In this document: piece by piece, positions 1 through 6,104 of the stretch | How positions within the stretch are numbered: position 1 is the stretch's first letter | Layout: each line of letters opens with the position of its first letter | NCBI GenBank assembly: GCA_964435165.1 | Contig: CAYSXY010000032.1 | Span: 1 to 23,165 of the forward strand | Direction: 5' to 3' | Source: CAYSXY01 sp964435165 | GTDB lineage: Bacteria; Pseudomonadota; Alphaproteobacteria; Rickettsiales; RI-342 | DNA length: 23,165 nt | Program-made: the position numbers and the translations under genes | Notes under the pieces: model-generated | The model's input: the letters and a program-made list of their open reading frames with translations, nothing else | What the model was told of the DNA's origin: nothing | The model's database searches: none

Positions 1-150
1 CCGAATAAGGCTTTGCGCCGCTCTCAGTGTCTATCCTCTTCGGATTAACCACAATATATTGGTTGCTGGCACGAGCTATTAACTATATATTGGTGTTAGG
101 GCCAATGGATATGCCATGGTTCATTTCTGCGGCGGCATAGGGTATCAACG
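1..150. other. Intergenic start of window with a direct repeat
   Basis: No gene end or RNA gene could be recognised here. A 10-base direct repeat, ATATATTGGT, occurs at 54-63 and 85-94, 31 bases apart (about three helical turns), upstream of the TerB/J-domain gene. It could be a pair of protein-binding sites, or chance in an AT-rich stretch. No convincing -35/-10 pair was seen. Confidence 0.3.
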
Positions 151-993
151 GTGGCAGACGCCCACACAACCTTGACCAAATCTGCTTCCTGGGTGCGCGA
201 CCCACACCAAGGAGGTGGCAGGCGTTTTCGCGTCTTAGCGCGAGACGTCTATGTGGCGCTGATGGCGATTTTGTCGCGCGCCATCATCACGGTCAAACTA
301 TTACTGCGTCAGTTAACACCAGGCATCAATACCGCGCCTGCGACTGAGGATCACGTTATGAATGATCCTATGTCGGATAGTGCACAGGAAGGGCTGGCAC
401 TGGCATTGATTGCTTTGAGCGCACGCCTGATTACCCATGATGGAGAAGAAACCCCGCGCGAGTATGCGGCGTTTTGTGACTTGTTTCCCATGCCACATGC
501 TTCCGCTGACTCTGTACGCGAACATTTTGATAATGCCCTCGCCATGTCTACGCCCTACCCTCTGTTTGCCCGGCATTTACGTGTCTTAACTGAAGAGACG
601 CCCGCCCTGCGCCCCGTCATTCTCAAGCGCTTCTTTGCCCTGGCCGCCGCCGACAAACCGCTCAATCTCGAAGAACTTCGTTTCCTGCACAGTGTCGCAG
701 ACATACTCGGCGTCAGTGAGGCGGCCTTTGACCATTTAGCTCAGTCTCACATTGGGGTGCCAACCCATGACCCGATTGCGCTGATGAATATGCCCAAAGG
801 TGCGACAGGACGGGAACTACGCGAACAATATCATCTGCAATTACAGGCCTTTCACCCGGATCGTATTGCGCTGTGGCAGCAGGAAGCCTCCACACCTCGA
901 GAGCAAAGCTGGCTCGCGATGATGAAAGAGCGCGCCGCCGCACTGAATCACGCTTACGAAACATTGCGCAGCACTCGACAGTTTCGTCACTAA
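151..993 (+). CDS. TerB/DnaJ-domain (DjlA-like) co-chaperone
   Basis: A 280-residue protein with a TerB-like helical domain at about residues 82-195 and a C-terminal J domain at about 205-280. The J-domain signature HPD is at residues 235-237 (context QAFHPDRIALW), so it should stimulate an Hsp70 (DnaK) ATPase. The order TerB then J is that of DjlA-type co-chaperones, which are membrane anchored in enterics. Here the N-terminus has a moderately hydrophobic stretch at about 33-52 interrupted by an Arg and a Lys, so an anchor is only possible. The GTG start at 151 has no clear ribosome binding site; M70 (358) or M74 are alternative starts that would keep both domains and drop the basic N-terminal part. 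The exporter gene follows 23 bases downstream, so the two may be cotranscribed. Client proteins are unknown. The domain call is fairly secure; the start is not. Confidence 0.75.
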   Translation: MADAHTTLTKSASWVRDPHQGGGRRFRVLARDVYVALMAILSRAIITVKLLLRQLTPGINTAPATEDHVMNDPMSDSAQEGLALALIALSARLITHDGEETPREYAAFCDLFPMPHASADSVREHFDNALAMSTPYPLFARHLRVLTEETPALRPVILKRFFALAAADKPLNLEELRFLHSVADILGVSEAAFDHLAQSHIGVPTHDPIALMNMPKGATGRELREQYHLQLQAFHPDRIALWQQEASTPREQSWLAMMKERAAALNHAYETLRSTRQFRH

Positions 994-1016
994 CCCATAT
1001 CTTTTTGGTCAATGCC

Positions 1017-1886
1017 ATGGATTATGTACTGGCACTGCTGGTGGCTGCTATCTGGGGCGGCAATTTTGTCGCTGCACAGACAGCACTTTCGGCGACGCCA
1101 CCGTTCTTGATGCTTGCCATTCGTTTTGCCATTGTTGCGCTCGTGCTCATTCCCTTTGTCCGCCTTCCGCGTACTCAACATCTGCATGCATTACGATTAG
1201 CCATCACGCTTGGCCTGCTGCATTTTGGGCTGTTTTTTGTGGGCATGAGCCACGCCGATTCCGCCTCAACTGCCGTACTGGTCTCACAGATGGGCGTCCC
1301 TTTTTCCTGCTTGCTGGGCGTTTGGCTTCTCCAGGACAGTCTTGGCTGGCGACGTATCACCGGGCTGACGATTGCTTTTGCCGGCCTGGCGGTGATGGCC
1401 GGTGCCCCGGTAATCTGGGATAATTGGCCGGGATTTATACTGATGCTGGCCGGTGCGTTTTTCTGGGGGATCGCCAATATTCAAATCAAGCAATATCAAC
1501 AGGCATCTATTATGGCGTTATTAGCCTGGATGTCGGCATACACGGCCCCCATGCTTCTCCTTTGTGCCTGGCTTTTTGGCGAGACAACAACACAGGCGTT
1601 CCGTTCATTAGGGCACCCCATCATCATAACGGCGATGCTGTATATGACGCTTGGTTCAACAATTATTGCCTATGGCTTATGGTATTACCTACTGCGCAAG
1701 CACCCGGTCTCCCATATTGTCCCTTTTTCCTTACTGGTTCCTGTGTTTGGTATCAGTGCGACAACCTCGTTACTCGGTGACAGTTTAAGCACCGAACATG
1801 TGCTTGGCGGCATTTTGACTGTGCTTGGCGTGAGTATCATCATTCTGCGGCGGCCACGTTCGCTTCATACGCCGGAAGCAGCCTGA
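1017..1886 (+). CDS. EamA/DMT-family transporter
   Basis: A 289-residue inner-membrane protein with about ten hydrophobic segments arranged as two EamA repeats, the usual length and build of the drug/metabolite transporter superfamily. The N-terminus (MDYVLALLVAAIWGGNF) and the C-terminal half (IAYGLWYYLL, then SLLVPVFG) resemble the E. coli O-acetylserine/cysteine exporter EamA as I remember it, so export of an amino acid or related metabolite is a reasonable guess; the substrate cannot be read from sequence. The frame is open back to 873, but those residues are charged and overlap the co-chaperone gene, so the ATG at 1017, just ahead of the first membrane helix, is chosen. It lies 23 bases after the co-chaperone stop, on the same strand. 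Confidence 0.85.
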   Translation: MDYVLALLVAAIWGGNFVAAQTALSATPPFLMLAIRFAIVALVLIPFVRLPRTQHLHALRLAITLGLLHFGLFFVGMSHADSASTAVLVSQMGVPFSCLLGVWLLQDSLGWRRITGLTIAFAGLAVMAGAPVIWDNWPGFILMLAGAFFWGIANIQIKQYQQASIMALLAWMSAYTAPMLLLCAWLFGETTTQAFRSLGHPIIITAMLYMTLGSTIIAYGLWYYLLRKHPVSHIVPFSLLVPVFGISATTSLLGDSLSTEHVLGGILTVLGVSIIILRRPRSLHTPEAA

Positions 1887-1984
1887 AGCATGCGCTTTCC
1901 TCATGATTTCAGCGCAGCCATTAAGGATTCGGCAAGCATTCTACGCCACTGTGCCTTTATTCCACGTCATGCGGAGTAATGACC

Positions 1985-2533
1985 ATGGCATTATCATCGG
2001 ATATGCAGATCGACTGTGACCTGGGCGAGGCATATCGCCTGTTTTCACTCGCCGTGGAAGCCATTCGTCAGGCAAAATTAGACCTGTTGCTGGAACCTGA
2101 CTTTGCCAAGGTCTCCAAACGGTTGAAAGCGTTGATCAGACGGATGGATGCGCTCGGCAGTCACGCGGATGAAGCAACCGCAAGCGAAGATGAGATGCCC
2201 GCCATTGATGCTCAGGCGCTTACCAGAGCCGTGGGCGATGATATTGCCCTGATTGTGCATTTTGGCCCGGCAGCGCTAGCCAATATGATGAAAGAGTCTC
2301 AGTCAAGGGTTGATATTTCATTATCTTATGCGCGCCAACTCAAAGCCATGGCACGGCTGTTTGGCACGGAATCCTGGTTTCTCGACGGCAAAGGAGAAGC
2401 GGCATTGGATTTTATCAATCGTCAACGACAGAAAGATGGTCTGACGCCCCCTGTCTGGCACAAATTAAACGCGTTGAGTATCTACCGCCCGGCCAATCAA
2501 AGTGTACGTGAGTTGGAACAGGTTGCCTGCTGA
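1985..2533 (+). CDS. Hypothetical protein, predicted helical
   Basis: Not recognised. A 182-residue soluble protein without signal peptide or membrane segment. It appears mainly helical: an N-terminal segment (about residues 12-55) with regular hydrophobic spacing, an acidic linker around 60-75, and a second helical part at 85-145 (LANMMKESQSRVDISLSYAR). The ATG at 1985 is preferred because GGAG at 1973-1976 lies 8 bases upstream; the ATG at 1979 is in frame but only 2 bases from that site. It lies 98 bases downstream of the exporter and 198 bases upstream of the amidase, all on one strand. No catalytic motif is visible, and neighbours give no firm clue to function. That it is a real gene is supported by length, a well placed ribosome binding site and normal composition. 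Confidence 0.6.
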   Translation: MALSSDMQIDCDLGEAYRLFSLAVEAIRQAKLDLLLEPDFAKVSKRLKALIRRMDALGSHADEATASEDEMPAIDAQALTRAVGDDIALIVHFGPAALANMMKESQSRVDISLSYARQLKAMARLFGTESWFLDGKGEAALDFINRQRQKDGLTPPVWHKLNALSIYRPANQSVRELEQVAC

Positions 2534-2731
2534 CGAAACAGTGTTTATCGTCGCCTAGATATGTCGTTACGAGATGCTTAATGGCCTGCAAACTGCCATC
2601 TTCTGCGCTTCCGGCTTTCGTGTATTGACATACACTGGAACTCCCGGTTCTCAAAAATGGCCGTTTTCGTTACATTCTCCATCTCGTGACGACACTATCT
2701 TGATGTTCACTTCGATCGCTGTTGCCCCGTT
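2534..2731. other. Intergenic, no recognised element
   Basis: A 198-base gap upstream of the amidase gene. A small inverted repeat GTGTA-ttgaca-TACAC lies at 2620-2635, and its loop happens to match a consensus -35 hexamer, but no acceptable -10 follows at 16-18 bases. No other structure was recognised. Confidence 0.3.
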
Positions 2732-3475
2732 ATGCTGGATCTCCAATTTGTTTCTTCTCCCAACCGGGACGATCGGCCCATGGATGCCGAGATATCCATG
2801 CTGGTCTTACATTACACGGGCATGCGCTCGGGCCGTGAGGCATTGGAGCGCATGTGCGACCGCACTGCCAAAGTCAGCGCCCATTATATGGTTGAAGAAG
2901 ATGGGGCTATCTTCCAATTGGTAGATGAAGTCGATCGTGCCTGGCATGCCGGTGTCAGCCATTGGCGCGGGCGCGATGGCCTGAATGATGTCTCCATCGG
3001 CATCGAAATCGTCAATCCCGGCCATGAATTCGGTTATCGACCGTTTCCCGAGCAACAAATGGCCTCACTGCTGCTTTTATGTCAGGATATCGTACAGCGA
3101 CACGCGCTGTTACCCCGTGACGTGGTAGGGCATTCCGACATTGCTCCCAACCGTAAGGAAGATCCGGGCGAGCTGTTTGACTGGCCTGCGCTTGCCGCCG
3201 CCGGCATTGGTGTGTGGCCGGATATATCTTTACCTGAAACACCTCAATTATTGTTAAAAAAAGGTGATCAGGGCATTGATGTGCAATACATGCAGCAACG
3301 CCTGCAACGCTATGGCTATGGTCTGGATTCCCATGGTATGTATGATGAGGCGACAACACAGGTTGTCACGGCGTTTCAACGCCATTTCGTCCCTCATCAT
3401 CTGACCGGCCACTGGAATGATGTCTGTGACATTCAGCTGGATGCCCTGCTGCAGATGGTTGAAGTCGACACGTAA
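2732..3475 (+). CDS. N-acetylmuramoyl-L-alanine amidase (AmpD/AmiD type)
   Basis: A 247-residue zinc amidase that cleaves the bond between N-acetylmuramic acid and L-alanine of the stem peptide, acting in wall turnover or recycling. The Amidase_2 domain spans about residues 15-150. Likely zinc ligands are H27 (LVLHYTG), H134 (VVGHSDIAP) and D144 (RKEDPG); K142 and E92 fit the catalytic positions of AmpD. A PG_binding_1 domain follows at about 172-243 (KKGDQGIDVQYMQQRLQRYG). That two-domain layout matches E. coli AmiD rather than AmpD, but no signal peptide or lipobox is visible, so the protein looks cytoplasmic as annotated. The ATG at 2732 is chosen because homologues begin with a similar short run before the DDRP motif; its ribosome binding site is poor. 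The RNase P RNA gene begins about 20 bases after the stop. Confidence 0.9.
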   Translation: MLDLQFVSSPNRDDRPMDAEISMLVLHYTGMRSGREALERMCDRTAKVSAHYMVEEDGAIFQLVDEVDRAWHAGVSHWRGRDGLNDVSIGIEIVNPGHEFGYRPFPEQQMASLLLLCQDIVQRHALLPRDVVGHSDIAPNRKEDPGELFDWPALAAAGIGVWPDISLPETPQLLLKKGDQGIDVQYMQQRLQRYGYGLDSHGMYDEATTQVVTAFQRHFVPHHLTGHWNDVCDIQLDALLQMVEVDT

Positions 3476-3486
3476 ACAGATTAAAT
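3459..3486 (+). promoter_or_regulatory. Candidate rnpB promoter
   Basis: TTGAAG at 3459-3464 and TTAAAT at 3481-3486 with 16 bases between them, about 7 bases before the expected RNase P RNA 5' end. The -35 hexamer lies inside the last codons of the amidase gene. Each hexamer matches the sigma-70 consensus at four of six bases, so this is a plausible, unproven promoter. Confidence 0.4.
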
Positions 3487-3492
3487 AGCTGC

Positions 3493-3862
3493 GTCAGGCA
3501 GCTGGGCGAACGCGACATTGATGATGTCGAGGAAAGTCCGGGCTCCGGAAAACAACGGTGCCGGGTAACACCCGGCGAGGGTGACCTCAGGGAAAGTGCC
3601 ACAGAAAGCAAACCGCCGGATCATTGCATTCGGTAAGGGTGAAAGGGTGCGGCAAGAGCGCACCGCGCTGTCGGTAACGACAGTGGCAGGGTAAACCCCA
3701 CCGGGAGCAAGACCATGTAGGGACACGCGCCGCCTGTCGGCAAGGATGTTTTCTCCTGATGTCCGGGTAGGTTGCTAGAGATGGTCGGCAACGGTCATTT
3801 CAGATGAATGTTCGCCGCCGGTCACCCGACTGGTACAGAACCCGGCTTACAGGCTGCCTGAT
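3493..3862 (+). ncRNA. rnpB: RNase P RNA, bacterial type A
   Basis: The catalytic RNA of RNase P, which matures tRNA 5' ends. Helix P1 is formed by CAGGCAGC (3495-3502) and GCTGCCTG (3853-3860). The conserved 5' block GAGGAAAGTCCGGGCTCC starts at 3529, CCACAGAAA at about 3599, GCAAGAGCGCACC at about 3652, and the family's characteristic 3' block CAGAACCCGGCTTACAG at about 3836-3852. The length of about 370 bases is normal for type A. A run of six T follows P1 at 3862-3867, so P1 plus the T-run may also act as an intrinsic terminator. The exact ends are inferred from P1. It follows the amidase gene, an arrangement I recall from other alphaproteobacteria. Confidence 0.95.
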
Positions 3863-3951
3863 TTTTTGCAGGTATCGCTTCCGCGACTACGGCTCGTCCC
3901 ATCATTGGAGCATAGGCTGAGTGGCAGGTGAAGAGCCAATTGGTAGGAAGT

Positions 3952-5115
3952 TTAGCTATTGCTGATGATTTTATGCGCTTCTTCTGCGATGGGCTTGGCC
4001 AACCTGTCTGCAAAACGAACACCCTGATCCATGGCCATTTCGATCTGCTCTTGCATCGACTCGATATAAGCCAGCGTATTGCGCGCTTTGCCATCTTGTG
4101 TCGCTTGATTACTACTCTGCACAAGATGCTCAAATAATTTGAATACCCCTGAAGGGAGACGCGAACGGTTATACAATACGCGGAATTTTCCGGTCTCAGC
4201 ATCCATGAGCGCCAATGCTTCTGACAGGCTGATACTGGTGCGCTTTCCCATGCAGGCGGCAAACAACTCGCGTTGTCCTAAACATAGTGCCAGAATTAAG
4301 GTCGGGGATGTCAGCCGGCCGGTGCGATTCAATTCCTCCGCCAGTTTAATGCAGTCATTTTCGGCAGGGCTGTCACCCAGGCCGAGTAAATCTTCCATGT
4401 CGGTGGCAACCGCATCACTACTGAATTGTGTATCACGTGCCCCTTGCGAAGGCTGACGTTGTGGCGCCTGATTGGCCGCACGTGCCATCATTTTATTAAT
4501 GGCCTCGCTTGGCACCGGGTTACGCTCCATCATTCCATGCAGCACATCGGCACTGTTGGTATAGAGCCGGGCTGTTTTGTCGTAGCTTTTCTCGGTGAAT
4601 GTCGCGCCCGGGTTACGGACTAACGCTGCAGCCACATCTTCGATTTCTTTTTCAATCAGCGCTTCGGTTACTTCTGAAGATACTTTATCCCGTTCGGCAA
4701 TAGCGACCAACCGCAATAGCTCTTCCGTCGTCTGAATGATACTGAACAGGTTTTTATCCGTCAGCCGATCACAATGACGCAAGATTAAAGCGGCAACTTT
4801 GCCACTGTCGTCCTGTGCGAGCTGCATAATCATATCAAGCGGCGTTTTACGTGAGGTTTTTAGGCCTTCCGCCAAGGCAATGCGCACGGATTCCTGCTTG
4901 TCTTGCAATAGCAGCCCGGCAATATCCAGCGCTAAGGCAAATTGTTCATCCGTCAGCGCATACAGATCGATATTATTGCCGATCTTTTCTGCGATGTTAG
5001 CGCGCATTTCCGGCGATGGCGATTGCTGAAGCGCGAGCAAATCACGCACGGAGAGCGCATGATGATCCGATCTTTCGCTGGCTGAGGCCTTTTGTGTTGG
5101 CGTGCTGGGGGGCAT
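3952..5115 (-). CDS. DUF2336 domain protein
   Basis: A 387-residue, largely helical protein without signal peptide. Residues about 20-215 read as short repeating helical pairs of HEAT-like type (SVRIALAEGLK, GKVAALILRHCDRLTDKNLF, EVTEALIEKEIEDVAAALVR, ALVRNPGATFTEKSYDKTAR), matching the alphaproteobacterial DUF2336 family. A polar Gln/Ser-rich linker at about 215-235 separates this from a second helical part at 245-385. The molecular role of the family is not established, so none is assigned. The ATG at 5115 has no Shine-Dalgarno sequence; a palindrome sits just upstream and may control it. The gene is convergent with rnpB and lies downstream of rpsD on the same strand, behind a probable rpsD terminator. 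Confidence 0.8.
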   Translation of the reverse strand: MPPSTPTQKASASERSDHHALSVRDLLALQQSPSPEMRANIAEKIGNNIDLYALTDEQFALALDIAGLLLQDKQESVRIALAEGLKTSRKTPLDMIMQLAQDDSGKVAALILRHCDRLTDKNLFSIIQTTEELLRLVAIAERDKVSSEVTEALIEKEIEDVAAALVRNPGATFTEKSYDKTARLYTNSADVLHGMMERNPVPSEAINKMMARAANQAPQRQPSQGARDTQFSSDAVATDMEDLLGLGDSPAENDCIKLAEELNRTGRLTSPTLILALCLGQRELFAACMGKRTSISLSEALALMDAETGKFRVLYNRSRLPSGVFKLFEHLVQSSNQATQDGKARNTLAYIESMQEQIEMAMDQGVRFADRLAKPIAEEAHKIISNS

Positions 5116-5118
5116 GTC

Positions 5119-5143
5119 ACTGTTTATATTGTCATAAAACAGT
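5119..5143. promoter_or_regulatory. Operator-like palindrome before the DUF2336 gene
   Basis: ACTGTTT (5119-5125) and AAACAGT (5137-5143) are perfect inverted arms around an 11-base AT-rich spacer that is itself partly symmetric. It starts 3 bases upstream of the start codon of the minus-strand gene. It could be a repressor operator or an mRNA hairpin over the ribosome binding region. No known operator was matched. Confidence 0.4.
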
Positions 5144-5177
5144 CACATTTTACGTTAAATGCTATTAATATTTACTT

Positions 5178-5201
5178 AAAAGGCGGAAGAACGATACTTC
5201 C
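5178..5201 (-). terminator. Probable rpsD terminator
   Basis: On the minus strand GGAAG, a 7-base loop and CTTCC form a hairpin followed by GCCTTTT, 22 bases past the rpsD stop. The stem is only five base pairs and the T-run is four, so it is a weak intrinsic terminator. Confidence 0.45.
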
Positions 5202-5223
5202 CCAGCACGCCGTTTCCCGTTAA

Positions 5224-5841
5224 TTAGCGTGAGTAATATTCGATTACGAGGTTAGGTTCCATCACCACCGGATACGGGATTTCCATCAGCTTAGGCACAC
5301 GTACAAAGGTGCCTTTGTAATTCTTGGTATCAACGGTGATATATTCCGGCACTTCTCGCTCAGGCTTGGAAAAGGCCTGAATAACGAGTGGCAATTCACG
5401 TGATGCCTGTTTGATCTCGATTTCATCGCCCGGTTGCACACGATAGCTAGGAATATTAACTTTTTTGCCGTTCACCTTAATGTGGCCATGATTGACGAAC
5501 TGGCGTGCCGAAAAGACGGTCGGGACAAAATTCATGCGGAAGATGATGATATCCAGGCGCTGTTCCAGCAGGCCAACGAGATTCTCAACCGTATCCCCTT
5601 TGCGGCGCACGGCTTCATCATAAACACGGCGGAATTGCTTCTCGCTGATATTGCCGTAATAGCCTTTGAGCTTTTGCTTCTCTTTGAGCTGCAGACCATA
5701 ATCGGAGGTTTTGCGGCGGCGTAGCGGCCCATGCTGGCCCGGCCCATATTCACGTTTGTTGACAGGATCTTTCTCACGACCCCAAAGATTAACGCCAAGG
5801 CGGCGCGAAATTTTGTATTTGGCGTTCAGACGTTTGCCCAT
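5224..5841 (-). CDS. rpsD: 30S ribosomal protein S4
   Basis: A 205-residue primary 16S rRNA-binding protein that starts small-subunit assembly at the five-way junction. It has the family N-terminus (MGKRLNAKYKISRRLG), the GPGQHG motif at about 34-39, and the S4 RNA-binding domain at about 94-155 (RLDIIIFRMNF, ARQFVNHGHIKVNGKKV), ending in the usual YYSR. No Cys4 zinc knuckle is present, as in most proteobacterial S4. It is a single gene, not in an alpha operon, with its own promoter at about 6064-6093 and a leader of about 215 bases. In enterics S4 represses its operon by binding an mRNA pseudoknot; whether that happens here is unknown. The ATG has only a weak ribosome binding site (GGGATG). 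Confidence 0.98.
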   Translation of the reverse strand: MGKRLNAKYKISRRLGVNLWGREKDPVNKREYGPGQHGPLRRRKTSDYGLQLKEKQKLKGYYGNISEKQFRRVYDEAVRRKGDTVENLVGLLEQRLDIIIFRMNFVPTVFSARQFVNHGHIKVNGKKVNIPSYRVQPGDEIEIKQASRELPLVIQAFSKPEREVPEYITVDTKNYKGTFVRVPKLMEIPYPVVMEPNLVIEYYSR

Positions 5842-6057
5842 AATGTATCATCCCAGCTTTACTGCGGTGTTGTTCACGCTGACCATCCCCGCGCCTGAAT
5901 GCGATGTAAACCAGGCCAACGCGGCCTAAACGGCATTGTTTTAGTAACAATGCCGAGCTCGCGACTGCGAGCCACGCCTTATTGGCGCTTAACATCATAC
6001 AAAAAGGATGCGCGTTCAGCAGGCGCGCATACGCCGAAGGTTCTTCGTCCACGGCGG
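5842..6057 (-). promoter_or_regulatory. Structured 5' leader of rpsD
   Basis: Between the predicted transcription start (about 6057) and the rpsD ATG are several hairpins. In window coordinates, a perfect 10-bp stem lies at 5931-5940 with 5946-5955 (5-base loop), and a perfect 6-bp stem at 5957-5962 with 5967-5972. On the minus strand the 10-bp hairpin is followed by TTTAGG, giving it an attenuator-like look. GGCC-AACGC-GGCC at 5914-5926 can form a third. The role is inferred: a candidate autoregulatory target for S4 or an attenuator. Confidence 0.5.
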
Positions 6058-6063
6058 GAGAGC

Positions 6064-6093
6064 TGTATAAGCAGAAATGTGGGGTGGAGTCAA
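6064..6093 (-). promoter_or_regulatory. rpsD promoter
   Basis: On the minus strand TTGACT (6088-6093) and TATACA (6064-6069) are separated by 18 bases; reading TTATAC gives 17. The -35 matches consensus at five of six bases. It starts only 11 bases downstream of the acidic-protein stop codon, giving rpsD its own start signal. Confidence 0.6.
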
Positions 6094-6104
6094 GGAATAG
6101 CTGC

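Noticed and set aside
873..1016. Longer N-terminus for the EamA transporter
   Set aside because: The extra residues are charged, overlap the co-chaperone reading frame, and precede what is a normal start of an EamA protein at 1017.
1902..2018. 38-codon ORF running from the exporter gap into the hypothetical gene
   Set aside because: No ribosome binding site or recognisable sequence; short enough to arise by chance.
2620..2653. Promoter with a perfect TTGACA at 2625-2630
   Set aside because: At 16-18 bases downstream the sequence is GTTCTC or TTCTCA, not an acceptable -10.
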